Below, one piece after another: positions 33,769-43,029 of a stretch of 64,000 nt of DNA. The notes below the pieces were generated by a model, which was given only the letters and a program-made list of their open reading frames with translations, was not told where the DNA came from and did no database searches. Made by a program: the position numbers and the translations under genes. The DNA is from Paenarthrobacter nitroguajacolicus JCM 14115 (lineage in GTDB: Bacteria > Actinomycetota > Actinomycetes > Actinomycetales > Micrococcaceae). Where the stretch lies: contig BBFS01000008.1 in NCBI GenBank assembly GCA_001313365.1, forward strand, positions 1 through 64,000, in the 5' to 3' direction. How positions within the stretch are numbered: the stretch's first letter is position 1; every line of letters begins with the position of its first letter.

Positions 33769-34719
33769 CAGCTTCCCGCGGTTCCTGTCGAAGCCCCGGC
33801 GGGGGGCAATACTTTGATGCCGATGACTCCGGGAGCCGTAGACGTTGAGGACTCAACCAGTAGTCATAGAGTGGCTGTTCCAGTGCCTTCCACGGGTCAT
33901 CGGGAAGGAGGGTGCAGGAATTCGTGCTCAGATGAAGATTGATCTCGCCCCCCCGGTATTTCCGTTCTCCTCCCTGGTGCGCGATGCAAGCCCTATGCCC
34001 AAGGTGAACTCCTGACCAGTGGCGTCCAGCCTGTCGATCGTCGCGGTCAGGTGGGGCCACAGCGTTGTTTGATCCAATGGCCTTGGTGGCTGCTGCGGAA
34101 TCTCTGTGTTGAAAGGGGTCACGTGTGAGTCACTTACGTTGTACACCATCATCTTTATGAGGCCCTCGGGTTCATAACTGGGCTGGCGTAGGCCAGAGGA
34201 AACGGTGACATAGGTGCCATCCGGGGGGGTGTCACCCTGCCAGGCGGTGCCGGCCGCCCTGCCGAGCCCGATCAATTCCTTGTCTGGAAGCTGACCTAAA
34301 GTATCAAAGAGGACCCGACCTGCGGTGGTGTCATTGGCTCTGTCTGACACGGCGCCGGTAGTTGGCGTGGTGATCTTCCAATAGGTGGTTTTGGTGTCCA
34401 GCTCTGCCGGAATGATGCTGGGAGCCCTATCCAGCTCCTCTGGACTGAGGTTGAGGTGCAACCCTACCTTCAGCTCAAATTCATCAGTGTCGCCGTCGTA
34501 CTCATTCCGGGAATACAGCTGGCTCTTTGGGTCCACCTCGTGCTGGAGTCTCACCCAGTTTGATGCAACAAACTGAAATTCCTCACGGGAGAGGTCATCC
34601 TGTCCGCTAAGCATGCCCACCGCGAGAGTATCGGAATAGAGAACGAACCGACTCTCGTCGCGGTCGGCCACAAACAGTGCCCAGTCCTCCAGTGCAGCTC
34701 CGGTTTCATCGACGCTCAT
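33698..34719 (-). CDS. Uncharacterised soluble protein
   Basis: About 340 residues, MSVDETGAALEDWALFVADR, with FVLYSDTLAVGMLSG, FVASNWVRLQHEVDP, FELKVGLHLNLSPEEL, TYWKITTPTTGAVSD and LIKMMVYNVSDSHVTPF. The tail is rich in Pro/Glu after a frame change at the C run near 33950. No known domain is recognised; beta-rich, no signal peptide. Its start overlaps the membrane-protein stop at 34706, so the two are probably made together. Confidence 0.6.
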
Positions 34720-35038
34720 GCATCGTCCACAAAATGTTCTCCACCTCAGCTGCCGTGCAGTTCGGTGAGACGCCGATTCGGTAGTAGACGACAGGGCCCC
34801 TCACTGCGATGTTCCCTCCGCGGGGGGGATCACTGTCTACCCAGGTGACGCATGGCATCGAGGCGAGCTTGCGGTCCAGACCGAATAAATTCGGAGTTGC
34901 GAGTGGGGGGGCGGCAATTCTGTACACACATGATGCCAGCAGCACAATCACCCCAAGGAGGATCCCGAGGCCTATGATCCGGCCAGTGCTTAGTGGTCGC
35001 TTTTTCGGTTCGGTGGATGCCGAAGGTTGGTCCATCAT
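34706..35038 (-). CDS. Uncharacterised membrane-anchored protein
   Basis: 110 residues: cytoplasmic tail EPKKRPLSTG, one membrane helix RIIGLGILLGVIVLLASCVY, then an outside part with PCVTWVDSDPPRGGNIAVRG and YYRIGVSPNCTAAEVENIL, including two Cys that could form a disulfide. Family not recognised. The start overlaps a possible stop of the upstream gene (ATGA at 35035-35038) and its end overlaps the next start. Confidence 0.6.
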   Translation of the reverse strand: MMDQPSASTEPKKRPLSTGRIIGLGILLGVIVLLASCVYRIAAPPLATPNLFGLDRKLASMPCVTWVDSDPPRGGNIAVRGPVVYYRIGVSPNCTAAEVENILWTMHERR

Positions 35039-35101
35039 GCGATCTCTACGGAGATAAGGTGTCCAGACGCGACTGCTACAGGCCGAGCAACCACACCGTC
35101 A

Positions 35102-35323
35102 TCAAAAGCAATTCCCATGCCTGTCTCCCCCCCATAGCAGAACAATAAATCCAACGAATAGCATAACTCCTGTTGCTTCCAGGTAGGGCCTTGGCAGGCG
35201 CACGAATTTTAGGAAGGACGAATGCCCGATGAACCGAGGAAGCACCGTTTCCTGGCCATCGAACAGGTCGCCGAAGAACTCGACGTCTCCAACCTTGCTG
35301 ATGCTAGGTTCATGTTTACCCAT
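35102..35323 (-). CDS. Small membrane protein, unknown function
   Basis: 73 residues as written: MGKHEPSISKVGDVEFFGDL, HSSFLKFVRLPRPYLEAT and a helix GVMLFVGFIVLLWG. A seven-C run near 35126-35132 decides the ending: if its length is off by one, the protein continues IAFDDGVVARPVAVASGHLI to a stop at 35035 that overlaps the next start, a more operon-like arrangement. First gene of the unknown four-gene unit. Confidence 0.5.
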   Translation of the reverse strand: MGKHEPSISKVGDVEFFGDLFDGQETVLPRFIGHSSFLKFVRLPRPYLEATGVMLFVGFIVLLWGGDRHGNCF

Positions 35324-35364
35324 TGCAGCCTGAGCTGCGCTGCCAAACCTTCAGCAGTCCCTTC

Positions 35365-35906
35365 TCAGCACGGGTGCAGTGTCAGTGGTTCGATGTTCTG
35401 TGACGCCAGGCTCCAGACGGCATCCCGCTGGCGGCTGTGTGGACGTACCAATCCCCGTCCGCAGAGCTCTGCCAGCCGTAGTGCACTGTGGCTGAGGCGG
35501 AGTTCGCCCGCTTTTGGGCGCCGTGCCGCGTTGCCCATCGCTTTCCATAAGGCTTCACCTTGTCCATTGCTCGATGCCAACACTGGGCACACCCGTGACG
35601 CGCCCCCAGCCATCTGAAGGCGGCGTCCCGTCTCTTTGGTGTCTCAATGTCCACACCGACCCAACTTCTTGCCCGTGCTGCGACAAGAATATTCTGCGTG
35701 TGTGAAACCGACCAGCCTGACAAACAGCTTCCGCAAAACCACCTGCCGTCCTCTGCCCGGATGACGTGGCAGGGTCGGGACAGGTCATCCGGGCATCGGG
35801 TCGACTTCGCCGCTTCCGCGAGAAAGCGGGCACCGGACCGGGACCTGTACCGCCCAAAGTCGTCAGTAGGTGCTGGGCCTGTCGAATGAATCCATACATC
35901 CACCAT
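35365..35906 (-). CDS. 4'-phosphopantetheinyl transferase (Sfp-like)
   Basis: About 180 residues. The Mg/CoA motif is clear: SVSHTQNILVAARARSWVGVDIE (GVDIE), and GEALWKAMG fills the place of the W-x-KEA-x-K-x-G motif. The opening MVDVWIHSTG also fits. The enzyme loads the phosphopantetheine arm onto Ser54 of the ACP at 41973. Start is 4 bp after the ketosynthase stop, so it closes the PKS operon. Frame break lies near 35590. At 180 residues it is shorter than Sfp (about 224), closer to AcpT-like or minimal forms. Confidence 0.8.
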
Positions 35907-35910
35907 CCTG

Positions 35911-38321
35911 TTACGTCGCGATGGTGACGGACTGGAAACTGCCTCCGGCCTCACACGTGGATACCAGGGTCCGGTAGACCTCTCCGGCCTTGCCGCTGCC
36001 TGGTACGAGTCCTGCAGGGCCGGACGCGACGACCCCGGCGTTGCCTGGATGAACTTTTCCTGGCTCATCCACACTGCTTGGGCGACACCCAACAGACCAC
36101 CTGAGGCGCCCGCATCGCCGAAGATTGCCTTGGGCGTCGAAATAGGTCGCCCGCTCAGGCCAGTTGCCGCCAATGCCTCGATCTCCAAGGTATCCACGGC
36201 TTCCCGCCCGCAAGCGGCAGCAACGACGGCATCAACGGTTTCCGGTGAATGGCCGTCGAGGGCCAGCCGGAAGGACCGCGCCCAAGCCCCCTGACCCTTG
36301 GCGCAGACGGCTGGGGCCACTGCCGTCACCGGTCATGCCAAAGTTCTCGATGCGGCCAAGAACTCTCCCGGGATCGACGCTGTCTTCGCTTTCCAACAGG
36401 ATGGCCACGGCGGCACCCGAGATGACCCGGCCCGAGTTCGTATAGGGGAGGCAGACCGAACGTGCCAAGTAGCCCGGAATCGGCGCGTAGGCGGCGAGCA
36501 TCGCGTGCGGTGCTTCGTCCGCCGCCAAGACGATCATCCGGTCCACGACCCCCCCGTTCGAGATGAGGTTCTGGGCGAAATGGAGCGCAGTGATAGCCCC
36601 CCCGTGTTGCCGGCACATATGGTCGCGGTGGGTCCTTGCAGCTTGTTCAACAACGCGACGTGCCCGGGCGCGGCGTTCATGACCGTGTTCGGGAACAGCA
36701 GGGCGTTGCCGCTGCCCGTAGTCAGGAGCTCACGTTCGAACGCCTCAACGGTGGAGATCGGTCCGGTGCCGGTGGCGAACAACAGCCCGGTGCTGGTTGC
36801 CTCCGCTCGTGAGAGGCCCCCCCGTTGTTTCAGGAGTTGGCTGACAGCCAGCGCCGACCTGCGTCCCAAGGTGTCCATGTGACGCAGGTACTTTGGGTCG
36901 ATCCCTTTTTTGAGCTTGTCGACCGGAATGTCGCCAAAGGGGGGGAAGGATCCGAATCCCTCGACCTCGACAGTCCCGTCACCGTAGACGGGCCGGCCCT
37001 CGAAAAGGGCGGCCTTTACGTCCTCAGTGGTGACGGCATCACCGGCAAGTGCGCCGATGCCGGTGATGACCACCGGTCGTACGCTCTTTGGTGCTTGGGC
37101 TGAGGGGGGGTCGGCGCTGTATTCCCGGATGGCCAGCGAAGCGTTGTTGCCGCCGAAGGCAAACGAGTTTGAAAGCACGGTTTTCAGCCGCGCCTTCTTG
37201 GCTGCTTCTGCAACGATGTCCAGGCCTGTGGGTGAGCGCAGGCCGTCGGGTGTGACCGTTGGAGGCATCTCCTGGTTTTGGATGGCAAGCACTGATGTCA
37301 CCGCTTCAATGGCTCCGGCGGCACCAAGGGTGTGTCCGATCATGGACTTCGTGGAACTTGCCGGGGGGGAGCGGCGCCCTCTCGCAGGTTGGCTATGGCT
37401 TTGGCTTCGACGCTGTCATTAGCAGCCGTTCCGGTTCCGTGGCCGTTGACGTAGTCGACGTCGTCGACAGTGTTCCCGGACATCCGCAGTGCCGCGTGCA
37501 TGGCCCGTAACGCTCCTCGGCCCATGGGGTCCGGCGCTGTAGCGTGGTAAGCGTCGGCGCTGAGCCCGTACCCTGCGATTTCAGCGTAGATCGCAGCTCC
37601 CCGGCCGACAGCCGAAGCTTCACTTTCCAGAACAAGGAAACCAGCTCCTTCACCAAGGTTGAGTCCCGAACTCCGGGTGTACGGTGCGCAATGCAGGGGG
37701 ATCCAGTGCCTTCAGGCTGGAGAAACCACCGAAGGACAACAGCGCGAGCGGGTCAACGCCGCCGGCGAGGACCATGTCAGCGGCGTCGGATTCGAGGAGT
37801 TCGATCCCGTAGGCGATGGCGACAGCGCCGGCCGCGCAGGCGTTGGATTGGACACTCCGGGGTCCGAACAGCTGGAACTCAGAGGCAAGGTAGTCCGCGA
37901 CGCTATGGAGTGGGTATTGCCGCAGCAGACCGGTGTTGGCCTTACGCAATCCGTCCTGTATCCACTGGCGATGGAATTCTTCTCCACTGCGGGCCCCCCC
38001 ACCCAACGATGTTCCCAATGACAACGCGATTCTGGTCCGGTCAACGGAGCCTGGTCGACCCGGGCATGGGTCAAAGCTTCGGTCGCGGCGGCTGAAGCCA
38101 GCCTGTGGCAGCGATCAACGTAAGTGGTCCGGGACGACGGGGGGGCCCCCGTTTCCACTTCCGACTCGACTTGGCCACCCATGGAACTAACCAGACCATC
38201 GGTAGGAACTACGGTCGTTCGAACGATCCCCCGATTTTCCGTTGGATATGGATTCCCAGCTTTGTTCTGCGTCCGGGCCCACTGCTGCTCTGAGGCCGAA
38301 ACCGGTGACAACTATTTTCAT
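35911..38321 (-). CDS. Fused ketosynthase / chain-length-factor-like didomain protein
   Basis: About 800 residues. Domain 1 (1-400) is an active KAS: Cys in SNACAAGAV (near 159), His in VNGHGTGTAANDS (near 293), Lys-His in KSMIGHTLGAAGA (near 330), end SFAFGGNNASL. A linker (EYSADPSAQAPKSVR) runs without stop into domain 2, which opens VVITGIGALAGD and has GPTATICAGNTGAIT at the Cys site (Asn aligned with Cys) and PKAIFGDAGASGG where Lys-His would be (Asp for His). The second domain is therefore chain-length-factor-like. Type II systems usually encode these as separate proteins. Frame breaks lie near 36300, 36598, 36830, 37365, 37670 and 37985, so continuity between domains should be confirmed. 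ATG at 38321 begins MKIVVTGFGLRAAVG. Confidence 0.85.
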
Positions 38322-38324
38322 GGC

Positions 38325-39325
38325 TTAACCGATCGGTTCGGTCCAGGAGACCGGATCAACTGAGGGGCGCGAAATCGTCGTCAAGGTCACGCCGCCTGCT
38401 TGCAGTTCCAGACCCGGCACGTTGAAGGGGGCATCCAAGAGGGCCAGGGCGAACCCTTGTGGTTGCCCAGCGGAGGGAAGCGTATGGTGGATCCGGCCGA
38501 TTTCGGTTTCCCCCCCTGCGGTAACGCTGGTTCCTGCCGCCGGGATCGATGACGTGGTGGCAGTGACGGCGACTAGTGAACGCGCGGCTTTTTCCTTCTC
38601 AAGCTGGTCGCTGCCGAGGAAGTCGTCATCACGGTCCGCTGAGAGCATCCAGAGGGCAGCAGCTTCCCGGACGGTCAGGCCACTGAATTGTTCAGGTAGA
38701 GGGGGGGTGGCTGACTTCGGCTGAGCGCGCTGTAGTGCCTCGGTGCCGACTCGTTGGCCGCCTAATTCCGTGGCGATCGTTGAAATTAACTTCAGCAGCG
38801 CGTCACGGTCGGTGTCCGGAGCGAGAATCAGGTAGCCGTACTCGGCGGTGGTGCCGGTACGGATAATGGTCGCCGGCTGCTCTGATACCGGCAACGTCGC
38901 AGTGCAGCTTTCGCCCAAGAGGACGCCTGCGATTTCTTCGTCGGCGAAGTCTTGGACAACTTTCCAGGCCACGGGTCCTTCCACAGCTACGACGGCTGTG
39001 GACGCGGACAGGTCGGTGACGCGGACGGACTCCAGGCCGCGTTGCTTCGCGATGGTGGTGATGTCGACGTCGATGGGCTGTTCTGCAATCAGCAGGACGC
39101 GTTCCTCTTCGATATAGGCCGCGACGTGGCCTGCAACGGAAGCATCTTCCCTGAGGACCAATGATTCAATGACGCTTCCGGGTTGGGCGAATTCGGTGCG
39201 TTTGGCTAGCAGGAAGGAAACGAGTTCCTCCCGCTGCTCGCCGGCGATTTCGAGAACCAGTTCACCGGTGGGGGGTAAACGGCGGCGGTGGAACGAATTG
39301 CCTCGTAGTCAGTCGTAGCTGTCAT
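38325..39325 (-). CDS. GcvT/YgfZ-like folate-binding-fold protein
   Basis: About 333 residues: LVLEIAGEQREELVSFLLAK, VRVTDLSASTAVVAVEGPVAWKVVQDF, YLILAPDTDRDALLKLI, GTEALQ(RAQ) and a C-terminal barrel domain reading GRIHHTLPSAGQPQGFALAL. The order of domains is that of aminomethyltransferase T-protein, YgfZ and dimethylglycine-oxidase tails, which bind tetrahydrofolate. In a PKS operon it could methylate or transfer a one-carbon or amino-methyl unit, but no active-site residue can be named with confidence. AAGGAG site before ATG 39325. It stops 3 bp before the ketosynthase start. It is nearly free of frame damage. Confidence 0.7.
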
Positions 39326-39360
39326 GACGGATTCTCCTTGATGGTTGTGGTGGGGGCTCC

Positions 39361-41500
39361 CTAGTTCCTGAGCGGAAAGGAGCCATGATGTCGTGTTGGT
39401 GTCCCCCCCGGCTCTGGCGAGGAGGGACAGCAGGAGGTACTCACCGGAGGACCTGATCAAAATTTCGGGATGGCTGCCTTCGTCGTTTTCGATGACCAAC
39501 CAGGTCGTCCCGCCCAGACCTATGGCCGCTCTCCGCACTGAGGCCCGCCACGGAGTCCGGTCCCGGGCTGCTGCCCACCACAGGTCGGTATTGGTATCCG
39601 TCTGAAAAAGGATCGGCGCCCGGTTTCGGGCCTGCATTTGGGCGTTCGGCGTGAGGTGCGTGACCTGTTCAGACCCGTTGGCGCCGTCTACGACGATGCG
39701 GAGCGCTGTCAGATCGCTGTCGCGCTGCTGGATTTCCCAGCGGGGTCGATCTGATGGGCTGTCAGCGAGGTGGGATGTGCAACCATCGCTGCCCCACTCG
39801 ATGCCTTGCTCCGGGTCTTCTCGCCCTCCTTGGTCCGAGACCCAAAGACCGGAATGCCATGCCGTCAGGGGCCCAAGTGTCCGTGTTTTCGGGAACGGCG
39901 CCGCGAGGACCTGAGTTTGGCCTGACGTCCATGAAACGATGCCCCGGTCGGGAGCGACGAGCAAAAACCCGTTGCTCCCTACGGCCTCAAGCACATCGAC
40001 ACGCGACCTTTCCGCCGCAACCCACTGGATGGGCTTCCAATCCCCCCTGGGTTCCGGAGGGTAAGGGGGGGTGAAGCACCGGTGTTAATGAAGGAAGGAT
40101 TTCCGGGTTTTCGGGAACGGGCATAGCATCTGCGCCGTCGAAGAGGTCCACGTCATACAGGATGGAGCCGTTCTCGGAGGATGCCGCCGGAAGATGGGAG
40201 CCTTCGACGCGGAGCTTCCCATCCGAGTTCCAGGTAGCAGCCAATGCGAGCCCCAGCGCAGTATCGGTCCAAAGGGCGGAAGCGCCGTTGCTTTGATCAT
40301 CGAAGGCACTTTCGGCGGCTTCAAAGTCGGTCCTGTCCGGCGGCCAGATACCGCGGGGCGATTGGACCGCCTAAGGGGGGGCGCTGGCGGTTTTTCGTGT
40401 TGAGGTGGAATTCCCCCTGACCGTAGATTCACCCACGGGAACGCCGTCACCTTTTGATTTCCTTGGTGGCTCACTGCGATGCTGACTTTGCTGCCATGAA
40501 CACGGATTTCGCGGGTAATCGGTCCCCGCCGGGTCGTCCATCCGTCGGGAAGATCCTGGCACGTGACGTTCAGCGCGGCGGGACGGCGCCAGAAAGGTGC
40601 ACCCTCGGCTCCTACGGGGAAATGATCGGTCAGTACCGGACCGGGTGCCGAGGATGCTCAATCGTCAACGTCCCTGCCGCGTCCAGGGAGATAGTGAAAG
40701 CGCCAAGCCGGCGGGAGCCGATTGAAGGCCCGTGGTTGCCGTTCGGAGCAGCACGTTGAGGGGGGGATTCCGGCCAGTCGAAGAGTTGGCCGTTGTGGCG
40801 CGCCTGGACGACGGCACCTGTTGACATGTTGACCTGGACTTCAACGACGTCCTTCTTCACGGGGGAAGGTGTAGGTCAGCAGCGGGGGTGCCGTCCTGGA
40901 CGGAGACGCCGTCCATGAGGTCTTTGCCGCGGGCTGAGCCCATGCTTCGCCAGGAGTACTTCGAAAACATGTCCTCTGAGGAGCGCCGGCAAAGGGTGTT
41001 TGAAGCAGATCTGATACGACGCCGGGGGAGGAAACTGATGAGTTCGATGTAGCCGTCCTCATCAGGCCTGATGATGCCTGCCGTCCTGAAGCCAACCCGT
41101 CCGTAGAGCGGGAAAGCCTTTTGGTTGGCTGGATCAACTTCAAGGCGCAGAGCCCGGACACCCTGTTCGACCAGCTTGATGAAGGACTGCATGAACAGGT
41201 CACCGGCCAGGAAGCCCATCCGGTAGCCCGGGTCGATGAGGAACATGCCGGAAAAGAGTTCTCCGTCGCCGGCGACCCGTCGGCCCGAGACCTTCAGGTA
41301 GCCTATGGTGCCAACAATGTTCCCGCGGTCTTCCCCCCCACCATGAACAGTGCTGCGCCGCGTTCTTTCAACACTGCGTTAACGTCGTTGCCAGTAAGAG
41401 GTGAGCCGCTCTGGATCGTGCCGTAGTTGTTTCGGTTGTAGAGCTCCGCGACACGTGCCGCGTCCAGTTCCGGGTCGTAGAGCCTTACTGCCGGTTTCAT
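39361..41500 (-). CDS. GNAT-domain protein with long uncharacterised C-terminal region
   Basis: About 710 residues if read as one gene. Residues 1-157 are a GNAT fold: DAARVAELYNRNNYGTI, GTIGYLKVSGRR, MFLIDPGYRMGFLAGDLFMQSF, LRLEVDPANQKAFPLYGRVGFRTAG. The rest has no recognisable family but good coding character: DMFSKYSWRSMGSARGKDLM, VVEVQVNMSTGAVVQARHNG, FTISLDAAGTLTIEHP, EIRVHGSKVSIAVSHQG, AATWNSDGKLRVEGSHLPA, SILYDVDLFDGADAMPV and LFQTDTNTDLWWAA, a repeating beta pattern that could be a propeller or sandwich. Heavy frame damage at G/C runs leaves open whether this is one gene or two split near 40370. ATG at 41500 overlaps the dehydratase stop (ATGA). Confidence 0.55.
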
Positions 41501-41961
41501 GTTGATGGGTCCGGGTCTATGCGTGCAAGCGCCAGGGACCCGGAGGCCACGATCTTGCCGCTGACTTTGATGTCGACGCTGAAATCCGCAAGATTGGCGT
41601 GGCTTACGCCCGCGCGTGCTTGGATGCTCAGCACATCGCCAGGGTAGACCGGTGATGAACTTGAATTTGCGTACTGACGCCAGGTACCCAAGGACGGGGG
41701 GGCCGTCTTCACCTGTAGGGGGGGAGCCCAACAGGAGCCCGCACAGCTGTGCCGAGGCTTCAATAATGTAGACGCCAGGGTACACGGGGGGTTGTTGGGG
41801 GGGAAGTGGCCTTGGAAGACGGGGTCCGAGATCGTGATGTTCTTGATTCCAGTCGCGGATTTGCCGTAGTTGAGGTCTTCAACCCTGTCCAGGAGGACCA
41901 TGGGGGGGTGACGGTGTGGGAGCCGGGCCAGGATGTCGCTGGCCTTGAGGGCGATGGACAT
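41497..41961 (-). CDS. FabZ-like hotdog dehydratase
   Basis: About 154 residues. The 3-hydroxyacyl-ACP dehydratase signature is complete: RHPMVLLDRVEDL, FQGHFPNNPVYPGVYIIEASAQ (catalytic His in GHFP and Glu in IEASAQ), VRKFKFITPVYPGD and VSGKIVASGSLALARI. It dehydrates 3-hydroxyacyl-ACP to trans-2-enoyl-ACP. Frame breaks lie near 41695-41725, 41790-41800 and 41905. It starts 11 bp after the ACP stop. Confidence 0.88.
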   Translation of the reverse strand: MSIALKASDILARLPHRHPPMVLLDRVEDLNYGKSATGIKNITISDPVFQGHFPPNNPPCTLASTLLKPRHSCAGSCWAPPLQVKTAPPSLGTWRQYANSSSSPVYPGDVLSIQARAGVSHANLADFSVDIKVSGKIVASGSLALARIDPDPST

Positions 41962-41972
41962 TGCGCCGGCCC

Positions 41973-42266
41973 CTAGTCGTCGTCGCTGTTGGCAGCGATG
42001 AAATCGGCAATCTTGTTGATTGACCCGAAAACTGTCCGGTCCTCGTCGGTAATGTAGACGCCGAACTCCTCTTCAACCAGGCTCACGATTTCAAGGGTGT
42101 CGAGGCTGTCGAGTTCGAGTCCGCGCCCAAAGAGAGGCTGGTCGTCCTCGATCTGGTCACCGGTGATGGGCAACTCCAATCCTTCGGACAGCAGGTTTTT
42201 CAGGCGGGCGTTGAGTTCGGTCCTCTTCCGCCCGGCGGACAGGGAGGCTTCATAAATGTCGTTCAT
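41973..42266 (-). CDS. Acyl carrier protein
   Basis: 97 residues and undamaged: LNARLKNLLSEGLELPI, FGRGLELDSLDTLEIVSLVE and YITDEDRTVFGSINKIADF. Ser54 in LDSLD is the phosphopantetheine site. The helix-II sequence after the Ser and the long N-terminal extension are typical of stand-alone ACPs of biosynthetic clusters rather than of housekeeping FAS. It carries the chain between the fused ketosynthase, ketoreductase and dehydratase. Confidence 0.93.
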   Translation of the reverse strand: MNDIYEASLSAGRKRTELNARLKNLLSEGLELPITGDQIEDDQPLFGRGLELDSLDTLEIVSLVEEEFGVYITDEDRTVFGSINKIADFIAANSDDD

Positions 42267-42279
42267 TGGGAGTTCTCCT

Positions 42280-43029
42280 TCAGGAGGTCAGGCCGCCGTC
42301 GACGGCGAGGACCTGACCGGTGATGTATGAGCTTTGGTGTCCTACGAGGAATGCCACAGCTGCAGCTATCTCGTGGGGGTTCACCGATTCGTTGCAGCGG
42401 GATGTGCTGGGTATATTCGCGACGTGCTCTGGCATCCATCTGTTTGAGCATGTCGGTGTTCGTAAATCCGGGTGCCACAGCGTTTACCCTGATGCCGAAG
42501 GACGCCATTTCCTTGGCCATGGATTGGGTCAGGGCGTTGATTCCGCCCTTGGTCGCGCTGTAGTTCGCTTGGCCGGGCTGGCCGCTGATACCCGAGGTGG
42601 AGCTGATGAGCACGATCGAGCCGCCTGTTTTACGTAAAGCCTTGACACTTTCGCGACAGACCAGGAACGCGCCGGTCAGGTTGGTGCTGATGACGCGCTC
42701 CCAGTTATTCAGGGACATTGTTGCCAGGAGCCCGTCAGCGGTGATTCCGGAACTGTAAACAACGGAGCCGATTCGTCCGAAGTCTTTGAGAACCGTACGG
42801 AAGGCTGCGCGGACGTCGGCTTCAACGGAAACGTCGACGCGGACCGCCAAGGCCCTGCGTCCCAGTTCCCGTATCGCTTCAACTGTTCCAGCAGCGCCCT
42901 CGTCGTCCTGCCGGTAGAAGATCACAATGTCGTGACCGTTCCTGGCAAGTTCCAGTGCGCAGCTTTGCCGATGCCCCCCCGGGATGCGCCCACAACCAAG
43001 GTGATAGGGCTAGGTTCGACGTCCAACAT
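42280..43029 (-). CDS. FabG-like 3-oxoacyl-ACP reductase (SDR)
   Basis: About 249 residues. NADPH motif VVGASRGIG, then VRVDVSVEADVRAAF, the SDR YSSG motif (usually NNAG), catalytic Ser in LISSTSG and Y-x3-K in NYSATKG, IRVNAVAPGFTNTDM, and end GQVLAVDGGLTS. It reduces the beta-keto group. Frame breaks lie near 42390 and 42955-42975. ATG 43029 has GGAGG and overlaps the acyltransferase end by 20 bp. Confidence 0.9.
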
